From NCBI GenBank assembly GCA_949987565.1, contig OX465118.1:5360538-5424537 (forward strand): a stretch of 64,000 bases of DNA. The letters are read 5' to 3'. Made by a program: the position numbers and the translations under genes. Positions 12,492 to 25,000 of this stretch are shown piece after piece. The DNA comes from Luidia sarsii. Lineage: Eukaryota > Echinodermata > Asteroidea > Paxillosida > Luidiidae. A model generated the notes under the pieces. It had not been told where the DNA came from and did not search any database. It saw only the letters and a program-made list of their open reading frames with translations. Position 1 is the first letter of the stretch; each line of letters begins with the position of its first letter.

Positions 12492-12984
12492 GGGTACGTT
12501 CAGACGGCGTTTTGAATTCGCTAAAACTACCATTTTAACCCCACAGGTTTAAAAAAAAAAGTGTCTAAATGCTCCGACACCGTTTTGAATACGGAAACCA
12601 ATCTGGTTTAACTCGCCACTAAAACACAAATTTAGCGCTGAAACTGCTAAAACGCTAAAACGCTGTTTGGAAACAATCGCCTTTCAACATCCAGTTTTAG
12701 GCAGCAATGTTGGTTGTACAACTTGCATAACAGGTAATAATGTGCGATGTGGGTATGCATGATTTGTGTGCATAGCACACAAAGCGGAAGTCCGCACTGG
12801 ATGTGGCCATGTGGGACAGAGTGCGTGACCTTAAAAAAAAAACACCCAAAAAACGAACCATTTTTAACTGCTTGTTGTAGGACACTGTATGAACACAGAG
12901 AGTTTTAAATTTACGACTTGCCCCCATGATTAGAATGCGTTTTAACTCAATTGGTTTTAACTAACACGCTATCTGAACGTAGCC
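12492..12984. mobile_element. 493-bp inverted-repeat DNA element
   Basis: The left end GGGTACGTTCAGACGGCGTT and the inverted right end GGCTACGTTCAGATAGCGTG match at 15 of the first 18 bases, and the similarity continues into TTAAAACGC-type motifs. The flanks TGTTCTGT and TGTTCATG share five of eight bases, compatible with a decayed 8-bp target duplication. No transposase is present. Confidence 0.65.
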
Positions 12985-15295
12985 TGTTCATGAACAATGG
13001 CTGCCCACTTTACACACAAGGTCTTCACCATAACGCTGTCATACACTCACAGGCCCAGCCAAGTTACCGTACCTCTGTTCTACTCTGCCTGTCCTGACAG
13101 ACGAACATGAAATGCCATTGATCAGTGATCATTATACATCAAAGCAAAATACCTTTTAGCTTGCCATTCTTTGAACCGAGCAGTTTTTGTAATATGCTAT
13201 TAAAAAAACAACTTTTAGAATAAATTAAACAAATTGGACTACAGGACTTAGTAATGTATAGCAACAATCTCAAGGAATCGAGTTAATGGAATTCCTTAGC
13301 AATCTAATCCAGAAGACATCCCCACACAATACCAAGATGAAAAGGTACAATTTTTAGGGCTTAATCCTCCACTTTGAGAAGTGTCTCTCTCTACTAGGAA
13401 CATTGTTGACAGTATCGGCTGCGGCTACTGCCACACTATCAAGATTGAACCCCGATATAAATAAAATTACATGTACATCATATCGTATTAGCACAGTTGT
13501 GATTGAGGCACAAATGAATATCAGTTGCGGAAATCAACAGTGACAGGGAAAACTGAAAGGAGGTACTTGAACCATTTATTTGCAAACCTCGCTACTCCAC
13601 TATATTTCACGTAAGCAGCTTATGAGCTAAGGAGAATGAAAGTAGTTCTACTACGATTGGTTGACTTAATCTGCAGCAACAGATGCTGCCACATGCAATT
13701 TGTAACATGGGCAGAAATGCCCCATAAGCCTCCATCAGCCAACCTCACTCGTATAACGAGGGTTGCAAGACACGTACGGCATCAAGTCATCAACAATCCA
13801 ATTTTCCAGAAGATTTACACGGATCAGTGGTTTTGCAATCAGCGATTTGCCCAGGGGAAAATGAACGAGAAAAAGACAAATTGTCGGCATTTTCAACAAA
13901 CCAACAAATCTTTCCATGCAGCACAAAAGATGTTTGAAAACTCGCCCTTTGAAGGCGAGTCACATTTTTTTTAAACGGGTTGTGACTCAACTTGTGAGTT
14001 AGAGTTCATGTGATATGGTCTCTATGACGATAACAATGTGATGTGAGACTGGTATCTGCATTGAGGTGTGCTTTAATGCAATTGAAATAATTTGCCGATC
14101 CATGACAACACCGACATAAAGAGTACTGGGCACCAGCATTAACATCATTACCACTGATCCCCTTCGGAGGCATTGATATTAGGCTTGGCATGGCCAGTAT
14201 TGTACACTGAACAGTCTTGACATGACAAAAATACAGTATATAAAATGTCTGTTCACTATTATGGAGAATAGTGTAAAAGCTACTTTTCTATGAGGACAAG
14301 TTGCTTTGTATACACAGGGTGCAGAGCTGTACAGATAACCATGTTAGTCTACCTGATGAATAGGAACAACTTATACATAGCACTTAGATTAACTCATTGG
14401 AAAGATTCAAAACTTAGGAGGTTTTCATCACAACTGGACCTTTCTCAAATGCAGAAATGGAATTCAAAGAGTGCATCAACTATTGTAGCAAGGACTTCAT
14501 CTGTTGAAGTAGATGTCGGTATGAAAGCTTCTGAACTTCCCACCTAGTTTGTCTTTAAGTGCTAATGAGTTATTGGTATACATAGAGTCAAGTAAAACGC
14601 AAAGGCCAACAGAATGTGCAGCATGAAGTCGTGCCAATTCGTTTCAAAAACTATCCAAGAATCGCACTGATTCTGGTTCTGAAGAGCAGCCCCACTAACC
14701 GGGGGTGCATATCTCCTCAGTGGAGATTAGTACATATGCCAAGGACCCTCACGTCCAGAAATCAAGCCATTATTGGCCAAGTGTCACTCATTCAGTAGAA
14801 AGATGTTCATTGGTGCCTGTCAACAGCAGACAGCTGTAGCACTTCCACATGGATGAATGTCTCAATGTCTCAACTACCCGTACATGTACATGAATGTATA
14901 TGGGCCAGCTCATGCTGTGCAGCCTATGCTGCCAAGCTGCAAATGCTCTCTGAGCACTAATGTAACACTTGATGACAAAGTCAATCAAGATAGGCAGCGA
15001 TGTCGACGGGAAAATAATCTCTGATTTCAAGGAGCGTGTGTATGGGACCTTGTTGTACTGTTTGCCATCTGCCTGGACTGGGTCTACAGGCTGGTTGGCT
15101 GGCAGAGGACCCTTATCGCTTGGTCAATGCAAATATCCGATCAGGATTTCCTGTGCAACAAGCCATGAAGCCAAATGACAATGACCCTGGCATTGTTTGT
15201 GGAAAGACATCACCGTGAGAGGACAGGGAAACTGCATGTGGCAGTGGTTTCATAATAACAGGGCCCTATCTTTACCAATAGTTGACTATTTAGGG
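12985..15295. other. SEC24 3' flank, no recognised gene
   Basis: Open frames at 13636-13974 and 14290-14547 (plus strand) have no recognisable domain. The part nearest 15924 probably includes SEC24 3' UTR. No tRNA, rRNA or coding family was recognised. Confidence 0.4.
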
Positions 15296-15485
15296 AGGCT
15301 GCCATCGAGGGGCTGGATAGCTCAGATGGTGAGAGCGCTGGTAAGCAAACCAAGAGGTTTCAGGTTCAAGTCCTGGTCCAGTCAAAACTTCTTGGCCAGT
15401 TTTCAAAATTATTAAAAAGTTCCCAAGCAGTTTTTCCTTTAATATGTTTGAAAATATCTTACCAGTTTGTGAAAAGGTTGATGAT
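15296..15485 (+). mobile_element. SINE family 1 (tRNA-like, TAGCTCAG), copy in SEC24 3' flank
   Basis: A-box-like GATAGCTCAGATGGTGAGAG and B-box-like GGTTCAAGTCC lie within GGCTGGATAGCTCAG...CTGGTCCAGTC, typical of a tRNA-derived Pol III promoter. The conserved tail AAAAAGTTCCCAAGCAG recurs in other copies. It lacks a proper tRNA 3' half, so it is not a functional tRNA gene. Confidence 0.82.
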
Positions 15486-15924
15486 GAGAACACAGTTACA
15501 CCTTCAATGGGCTTTCAGTAGTCTGTCTAATTAGATGGATGCTTTGTAAGACTTTGGATAACAATGGATCCCATGTAGAATGGCTTTGGAGATGAACTTT
15601 AGAATTAGAAAGTAAAATCGCAACATTGAGTGGTTGCTGCGTGCCACTAACAGGGCGGAACAAGGCCTGGCGTGGAAGCCTTGGGGTGTGGTGTTAAGGC
15701 CAAACCTGACAGTGAACATTATGGCTATAATAAGCAAAGGGTCACCATAAATGTGTACAGACATTACCCTTCACTTATAGATGCCTCTGGAAGCATCGAG
15801 ATGGTCCAAAAAAAGTACACTTGTAGAAAAAAAAAACACCCACAATGTAGAAACCCAATTCCAATAATATTTTTTTTTAAGGAAAAATCCTAGATGTTGG
15901 TACCTCTTCCAAGCTGCGTGGTTC

Positions 15925-16036
15925 CTACTTGATCTCTTTCTGGAGGTGCTGGAGGAATTCGTAGTAGGACATGGAGGACTCGGAGCGATCCTGGATGAGA
16001 TGTCTGAGGAAGAGCAGGCGACTCTTGCTGTCTTCC
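15925..16036 (-). CDS. SEC24A/B: SEC24 terminal exon with stop codon
   Basis: Acceptor TTTTGCAG at 16044-16037; the exon begins with one base completing the split Arg codon from exon 19. It encodes EDSKSRLLFLRHLIQDRSES and SMSYYEFLQHLQKEIK, then TAG at 15927-15925. The match to the conserved SEC24 ending (DR-ES-SYYEFL-HIQ) is clear although the frame is not the longest open one here. The 3' UTR follows below 15925. No AATAAA is visible in the next 600 bp; an ATTAAA on this strand occurs at 15443-15438 inside a SINE copy. Confidence 0.93.
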
Positions 16037-19000
16037 CTGCAAAACACAAGAGGACATCAAGGCCGGAGCCCATCAATCAACTAGCCGGCTGTTGCTCCCC
16101 TGCTATCCTTAACCACTTCGCACCGGGTGTTTTTCCAATGCCCATGACCGCCATACAGGTTTTTTTTTTATCAATGGATCATTTTCAAATCTCGCTAAAA
16201 CAATCGGAACAACATATTTCTGTTATAAATCAATAAGGGCATACTATGAGTACAACTTACAAGAGAGTAAAACCTGGCACAATTCGGACATCGTCGTGGT
16301 TTTTGTCAAGATATTATATGTTCGAAAGGGGCCCATTGTGCTTCATCAATGGAGCGTAACATGTGTGTGTGTGTATGATACCGAAGGTCCCTGACCGCAG
16401 ACTATTCTCCTCTCCAGGCAGTCAAATCTTAAAGTTGGTCGGCCCTAACTGAGCGTACAGATTGCGGTGAAGAATGTGGGTGGAATTCCACTGCCTGACC
16501 GACGACCATTGGCTGTACTGTGTGGCATGCCAACACAATATTTCCTGCGTGCTTTCAGCGGCAGCGTGCTATCCCTTGATCCTCCACAGTAAAGGTCCCA
16601 CAATTGCACAATTACTGCTGCTAATCTTGCAATTCATGTTGCAACTTGCGTCAAAATGGGTCTTTGTACTGATTCGTATTACTTTGTTCTAAGGTGAAAA
16701 GAGTCTTTGTTTAAATGTGGACAATAGTGGTGGCCAGATTCGGAAGGCCCCATCACATAGTAAAACAATGACGCTCCGATTTCGGAGGTCCTGGCGTGAA
16801 GTGGTTAAGTCTGGTGTGTCAAAGAAAGTCCAAGGCAAACAATCATAAATGTACTTATACTAGGGCCACTCCACTACGAAAATAATCGTGATTTGAATCA
16901 CGATTCAAAAACCGGTCTTTTTCTTTGTCCACACAGGCCAAAAAATCACGATTGTCCTTGAGGGTGGCCCATGCAGGGAGACATATAAACAAGCATGTGC
17001 AGCACTTTCTGTCAGTCAGAGCATGTCCGGTGCATTGTGGGATTAAAAGAACCGGTGCGATTCAGCAGAGCATTCCTACACACCGCGTCGCAAATAAACG
17101 TGATTATTTGGAAAAGTGTCACTAATAGTGGAGCCTGAATCGCAATTCAAATCCCACCAGTAATCGTGTTTCTTGTGTCCACACACAAAAACAAAAAAGT
17201 GGAGTCTGAAACTCTGAATCACATTTTTTTTGGACAGTGGAAACGGCCCTATTGATGCCTTGACAGCTATAGCCATAGCAAAAGCCCTAGCCCTAGCTGT
17301 TGCTTAAGACATGGCCTTGGGCTTGGTCCCACACTCATTAATGCTAATGCGGCTCACGGAAGTATCACTTTCTCAAAATAATGTCCAGAGAGGAAGGTCT
17401 GGGCCATCATGTCTGTTGACGAGGCATCTGGGGGTTTGAAAAGATACGCTTCATAAGAACCCGATGACTGATCCGTTGAGAGTCGGGCGAAATGTTAGCG
17501 TGCGAAGGAAGCATCTGTTAGCATTAGAAAAACAACCCATTGGTTCCATGTGATGGGAGATACTTCCTATGTGTCCCAGGAGAAATCCCAGGGCACGGAA
17601 AATAAACATGACACCAGCCACAGTAACTTGAAAAGAGCTGATTCAGCCAATAGAATTATAACTAACAATACCTTGTGGACCATAGACATCCCGAGGCCCT
17701 GAATGTAATTACATGTAGGTATGCTGCGTGCCAAGCACAACATCACAATGGTTTCTGAGGTCAATGGCCGGCAACTTGAAAGCGCATGAACCAGCAAGCA
17801 TTCAGCAGTCATTACTGCTTTGTGAAAAAAAGAAGAAGACAATAGCAGAGCGGAACTTTCATGCGACGCTAGTCGGTACGGCCTCACAACCCATTATACA
17901 TGTACTATCACCCTAATATATTTACTGTATCGTCTTAAACATAAGCCCCACAGTCCCAGCCAAGGCTCACCCCTACCTAACCCTTTAATCTTCAATCCAC
18001 TCCTATTCCCTGGTAAATGAACGTGTTTAGGGTGAAATGGGATGGCAGTGCGGTTGTGGAGTAGTTTCTAATGTGTATGAGAATGGATGGTAAGTTACCA
18101 TGAAAATTTGAATAAACAGTAGACAAATAGCAGGCCTACATTGTACATGTATGTATGTACCGGTACATGTACAGTCAAGAATACATACATGTTCAAATTC
18201 AATGTCAATATAATAGTTAACATTTTCATATTGCCTTTACTGATTAAAATAATAAATTTTACGAGTATAAAGTAACTCTAAATTGAGTTTGTAGAGATGA
18301 ATTCTATTATACTTTTCCTAACCCCCTAGTACTGTTTACTTGAAAGTTGGAACCCTCCTCAATCCTTCACAATCCTCCATAAGCCTCCAACAGACCAACA
18401 CAACCCAGATGTTTATGGAGGATTATTTGTGGATGGTCAGGGTTAACATCTGAATGCGGCTGGCCAGATGGACAGACAGAAATTACATAGTATTAAATAG
18501 GCTCACCAAAAAGCACCCAATACTGACTGCACTGAGATTTGAACCTGAGATCTCTAATTTTGGTCAATGTAACAGTGCTCTAACCACTTGAGCTATCCAG
18601 TCCTTAGACCTAAAAAAAAAGAAGTTCTGCTTCCAATTAGCATTTCAAAATAGGGTACACTGTAGGTAGGTCGGGATTTATTTTTAAGCACATTCATATG
18701 GAGGCATCTGCTGATCTGTACTACCAAACATCTGGCACAAGACTATCAAAATAACAACTTTTGGAATACATGTTCAGTCATCGTGGGAATGAATTTGGGT
18801 CGCGCCACCACTAGCTTAGACAGTGAACAATTAATAACTATCCAAATGAATGTAGAATCCATGCATTGATCCATCCATTAACCACTTGACCACTGAGCTG
18901 GACAAGGTCGTGTGGCGGATTTAAACATTGTAGAGCGGCAGGTACTGCGATGCATCATAAATATATAACATGATTTTTTGCGTCGAGGAGAATGTAATTC

Positions 19001-22000
19001 ATCGAGGTTTGCCCTGCTTGATGTGATAAACACTGAGTGTTCAGTGCTTTGCCTGATGCCTGATGAAAACATTTCAGGCAGCTCGGGCAGGATTTCCAAC
19101 CTGTGATTCCTGCTTTCTACTGCTGACGTCATTAACCTTAGGTTATAATTATATCTCCGCTCTTAATTGATTTTTTTTTGTGTACACATTGTATGGAATA
19201 CATTTCCCATTCAATTTAGCAGCACCTGCCAAAAATCAATTGCAAAGCCCTGCGGAAATAATATAGAAACTGCTCAAATAAACAAAGACAGATAAAAAAA
19301 ATGTCCTCACAAATCTACTAGACAAACAAAAGCAAGGAAAGAAGCAAATAAACAGACACTCAACCCTAACCCTACAGTACCTGATACCCAAACTTACCAC
19401 AATCGTGTAACCACAACTATTGAAGGAGACTGACAAAAATGACAACGATTGACATACAAACTACAAAGTCCGTCAATTGTTCACGCACTTAAACCTCAGG
19501 TAGACCAATTTAATCTGAACCTACTAGAGAGCATGGTTTCTTGTAATTATAGGTTTTTTTTATACACAACTGCATTTGACCTTGGCTAAACACCCCTTCC
19601 ACAGTTTCGCTAAAATATGAGGGTAAAAAAACAGGGGGGGGGTGACCCTATTCAAGTGAAAACATTTAGTTCCATTTATTGATGCTAGGATCGAAACGTC
19701 AGGGCGGTCAGGCCCACTAAATTTTGACAAATACATTTGGAAAGAATAGTAACTGGGAAAATTGACAGAAAGTGCTGTTTTAACGATAAACCTTCATTCC
19801 AATTTTCAATGAAGTATATACTGTATAAAAAAAACTTTTGCAAGTTCTGCTCTCTGACTAAAATTGCGTTCAATATATAAAACTCAGAAGTTAGAGAGCC
19901 TGACGAGAGTAGAACATTTCTCAAAGGCAAAGTGACCCCTCAGGTCACTTTTCCCAAAAGGTCACTTTTCCTTTGAGAAAGGTCCTGCTAGTGCTAGGAT
20001 CAATATGTCAGGCCCTCTAACCTTTGATATTTTTCAATGGATTATTTTTTTCTTATGATAGAAGACTGTACACATTAGAAGGCTTAAATTCAGTTGAATA
20101 GACTGATTGCGCAATCAGTGTTTACCGGTACATGCCATCATGTGACTTTTATAGTGGGTATTTTTTGCATCTCATTTGGCACAGAGCAGTGATGGAAATG
20201 TACAAAGAAGAATGTGGACAATGTGATAGTCTTCTTTGCTCATTTCCACTCCTGTTCTGCACTAAATGAGATGCAAAAATACCCACTATAAGTCACACGA
20301 TGGCATGTAAACATTGGTCGTGCAATCGGTCTATTGAACCTAGGCCTTGTGGCTAAAAAGTACCGGTACATGTACATCAGTTTGCTACAACAAAATGCTA
20401 CATATTATTATGCAGACTGTACGTATGTCCAGTAAATCATGATGACATGAACAGACATGATACACATTCAATTAATAATGAGTTTCAGAGCCACATAACA
20501 AAAACTCTTAATGGCCACATCTGCTTTGCCTTTTCCATTACATACATGTACATACCGGTACAAGTACACGTGCCTTGTCATATACTGTACATGTACATGT
20601 ACAATCCATGTACATTGCATTTTGCATTAAAGGTGCATTCACTAAGTACTACAAAATTGAATTGTTAAAAGTGGATTGTTATTGAAGAACACATTAATTT
20701 GTTTTGTTGGGGTGTTGGGGTGTTTGTTTGTTTGTTTGTTCAGCCATGTCAATGTGCTACTGTTCAAGCACACCGTATCATAGTTCTCTCATCACATGCA
20801 ACATTAGGTGCGTTCCCACTAGAAAAAAATCGGAAAGTGAATCGCGATTCAAAAACCAATCAGATTCGGTCAGAACTGTGAGTGCCTGAAATGTGACCCA
20901 AGAGTGTTCAACAGGAAGCTACATGTACCCGTATACTGTGCCATGACAGGCAGCTGTGCAACGTGCGTATGAGCTGGCTGTGTTTTTAAGGGCAGGAACT
21001 CCAGGTTAAAAAGGGCACGGGAGTTTTTGCCTTGAAATTCCAGCCAAAATCAGGGCATCTGAGACTGCGTTTACACTTGATCCCGCGGGGAGGATCAGAT
21101 CCCGCGAGGGCGATCAAAGGGCGATCAACGCAAGTGTAAACGCTCGCGCGATCAGGATCAGATCCCGGGATCTGATCCACCTCTCGGGAAGGATCAGATC
21201 CGGGTCTGATCCCGCGTGCGGGATCAACATGCAAGTGTAAACGCAACGCGGGATCTGATCCTGCGGTTTTCAGCGACCACATCCGGCCCATGCCTGGAAA
21301 AACGCGCGAAAACAAGCATCTTGCGTGTACGTATGTTCAGTGTACGTGTACATGTACTGTACAGATGTACATTACATGTACATGTACATGTACATGTACA
21401 CACAATGTACACGTACGTACACTCGACAAACAATTTGTCCAACTTTACGCTGGTAACCAATACTAGACAGGGTCGTGTGTGTGTGGTCGTGTGGGTGGGG
21501 GGGGGGGGAGAAACTGGTATCCGCATACAGCACGGTAGCTGCAAAGTGGCGACGGACACAGTGCGCGGACGGCTGTGGACCGATGAAGAATTGAAGTTAT
21601 TTTAAGACATCTGGGCCAGTGAGGAAATACTAACGAAACTGGACGGTACCACCAGAAACGTCGCATTCAGAAAGCTACGACAAGTCACACTCCTTCAGTG
21701 GAATCATTTCCATACAGAATTGTACCTAAAGACACTAAGAGTCAATGCAGTGACTGGGGTAAAGTCTAATTATTTGCCTACTGCGTTGGGCAAGTATCCA
21801 ACAACCGACGCAAATCGGTTTCCTCTGGATTTCTGCTTCCGTTTTTTGAGGGGATTACCATGTGAAGGCTTGTGCGGTTATAAGCACAAATGTACTTTTT
21901 GCATGGGTAATCACTCCCCGGGCCAGTGCCGGCAACAGGGTCAAACGAGATTTCGTAACAGGGGAGCATTCCAGCGAACCACTCACCCAATGGTTGCCCA

Positions 22001-25000
22001 AACCTCTGGAGGAAGGGCTGCAATTACACGGCCTAAAAACGGTCCAGAAAAGGGGAGGACCTATTCTGGCTCAGGAAAAACCAGTCACGCCAATAAATTA
22101 GCTGAAGGATAAGTTACAGGGTTATAATGTACAAATGAAGAAATATTTAATTTATGGTTTTGAATTTTGTTTTCGCTTAGGTTTTTCCGGCACTCAAAAA
22201 AGCCAGATATCAAACAATTTGCAGTCTGCTCTGAAAAATCCAGGAGCAGTCACTAAACAATTAAACTTAGAAGTTACGCAAGGTAGACTTGCGGGGCCTT
22301 TTAAACAAATGCCTCTGACTAATTTTCGGGCTAGCCCAATTGGTATAGTTCCCAAAAAGCAACCTGGTAAATTTCGAATTATACATCAATTTCCTATCCA
22401 CAGCAAGACTCTGTGAATGATGGTATACTAGATTGCTGCGCTACAGTAAAGTACGCGTCAACAGATGACGCTGTAAGGCTAATAAAGAAAATAGGGTCAG
22501 GATGTGTGCTATCCAAACTAGATATCAAGTCAGCTTTCAAAATAATCCCAATTCATCCAAACGATCACAATCTGCTAGGTTTATCCTGGGATAACAATTT
22601 TTTCTACGATAAAACTCTACCGATGGGTTGCCGGTCGAGTTGTGCCATATTTGAAGCGTTCAGCACAGCGGTTGAGTGGATTGCTAGGAATGAATTAAAA
22701 CTGGAAGGTGTAGCTCACATTCTGGACGATTTCTTGATAATGTCTAAATCCATGCAACAAGGTTCCAAAGATTTGCATAGTTTTCAATCATTGTGTAACT
22801 CGCTCGGAATTCCTCTCACGCCAGAGAAAACAGAAGGGCCCGCAACCACTCTAACATTTGCGGGAATTGAATTGGATACAATAGCTTTGACCACACGGTT
22901 ACCGGCAGATAAATTGGAAAAAGCTATTAACCTTGTTAAGCAAGCCCTGGATAAACCCAAACACACTTTGCAAGAGATACAGTCGGTCATCTGGTTTCTG
23001 AATTTCACCTGCAAGGTAGTTGTGCCGGGACGGGCTTTTTTGAGAAGATTAGTAAATCTAACTATAGGTGTAAGATGTGCTTGGCATAGAATAAGAATAA
23101 CGTCACAAGCAAAACTGGATCTAAAAGCCTGGCTGTTGTTCTTGTGGCAGTTTAATGGAAAACGGTTCTTTCTTTCCGACCAATGGCTTACTGACCACAT
23201 TATAAGTTTATATACCGATGCATCGGGAACCTTAGGTTACGGAGCAGTTTTTGATAAGCTCTGGTTCTACGGAGAATGGCCAGCTTCTTGGCATAAGGAA
23301 AATATCATTTTGAAGGAATGTTATCGCATTGTAGCATCTGTGTGTGTTTGGGGACAGCACTTGTCCAATAGGAGAATTCTGATTCATACTGACAATGAGG
23401 CATTGGTGCATATAATTAATGCAAATACGACTAAAGATGTAAAGGTTATGGCTCTTGTACGTAAGCTAGTAGTTCAGAGCATGCGGTTCAACATTCAGTT
23501 TAAAGCCGTCCATGTTCCTGGATGCAAAAACACACTAGCTGATAAACTTTCTCGACTACAGGTGGAAAATCTAAAACTAGCCGCTCCACATGCGAGGGAG
23601 TATCCATCCACACTACCAGCAGAAATACGGCCACAGAACTGGTTCCAGGGCTGCTAAACCTGATCTCAAAATCGATGGCGGTTTCAACTTGGAGAACGTA
23701 TCAAAGAGCACAATGCGTTTTGCTTCAGTTTCTCAACAAATACGGTTTTAATGCAACTTTGCCTTTGTCCCCAATCGTTGTAGCCCTTTTTGTAACCTAT
23801 TTGTTTGAGGCGAATTATTCAGCCAGTTCTATTTGCACATTTGTAGCGGCAATCAACTTTATTCATAAGCTGTATAATGTGCCTGAACCAGGTCGTGGGT
23901 TGCTAGTACAAAAGGCAATCCAAGGTGCACGAAAGAGTAAGCCTAAACTTGATGTGCGACTACCTATTACTCGGTGCATCCTTCATAACTTAGTAGATGC
24001 TTTAGACCATTGCTCAGCGTCAGGAACTCAAAAAGTGATGTACATGTATAAGAGTATGTTTTTGCTCGCTTTTGCGGTTTTTCTACGCATCGGAGAGATG
24101 TCAGTTTCAAATGGAAACACTAGTAATGTGTTGAAAAAGGGTGATGTCCATTTCAGCCCTGAAGGGCAAAACATGACAATTAAGTTTCAGTCCTATAAAC
24201 ACTCCAATGGTAGACAGTATGGCGGATTTGCCCCCTCAAAAAGTACAGCATTATCATATCTGTTATTCTAAAGAATAAACTGTCACAAAAGTTTTAATTA
24301 TTTTTGAATGGAATAAATATTTGGTTTAAAGCAACCGTAATCAGTGGAAATTAACATTGAAACCTTAGGCATTCAGTCGGTCAGAAGTCTCTTGACAATT
24401 TTGCCTAACCAACTGAATTGAAATGAAATTTGTTTAAATTTCAGATTATTTATTTTTAATTATTTCATTTATTAACTCTTTCCGTACGGTGCGCCGATAC
24501 ATCGGCTCGGTAAACCGCTCTCTGTTGACGGAAAGCCGATACATCGGCTCGCGTGTCCCATTGTTTCTAATATATTACCAAATTTATTCCGTACAGACAT
24601 GCACATTAATTCAGTAGTGAAAGAGTTAAAAACGTGGACTCCTTAACCCAAAACAAACAATTGGCCTCAAGATCTGTCTTTTGGTATTTTTTTTTGCGAG
24701 ACCGTAAATCACATAAATGTAGTTGTTACGCTGTCATCCCCACACTTTGCATCAAGTCAAATGGTGCATTGAACCTGTTTATTTTTACATATGAATCTTG
24801 ACTCCATTTTTCAATGAAAAATGTGAAATTTCAATTACCGGTACCCAAACAGAACATGTTTATCATTATTATCTCTGTGATGGTTATAACTTTTGCACTG
24901 GTCACATTCCTGACACAATGCATTCTGATTGTGCTTGCCTCTGTGCAGTATACAATTGCATGGCAGTGCAGAGAAAGGGTAATTTGGAATTTGCTTTTCT

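Larger units (their letters stand above)
21606..24271 (+). mobile_element. DIRS-like tyrosine-recombinase retrotransposon, decayed and truncated
   Basis: Three coding blocks follow each other on the plus strand: a gag-like block with a zinc knuckle, a reverse transcriptase with RNase H, and the N-terminal part of a tyrosine recombinase. That order is diagnostic of the DIRS order, which integrates by recombinase rather than by a DDE integrase. No terminal repeats or internal complementary region were found around it. The 3' end stops inside the recombinase and there are at least one frameshift and in-frame stops, so the copy is inactive. It lies antisense in the last SEC24 intron. Assignment to the DIRS1 or Ngaro branch is not possible from what I can see. 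Confidence 0.88.

Noticed and set aside
15771..16076. 101-codon minus-strand frame over the terminal exon
   Set aside because: The SEC24 frame set by the split Arg codon gives the conserved SYYEFL ending; the longer frame is a shadow.
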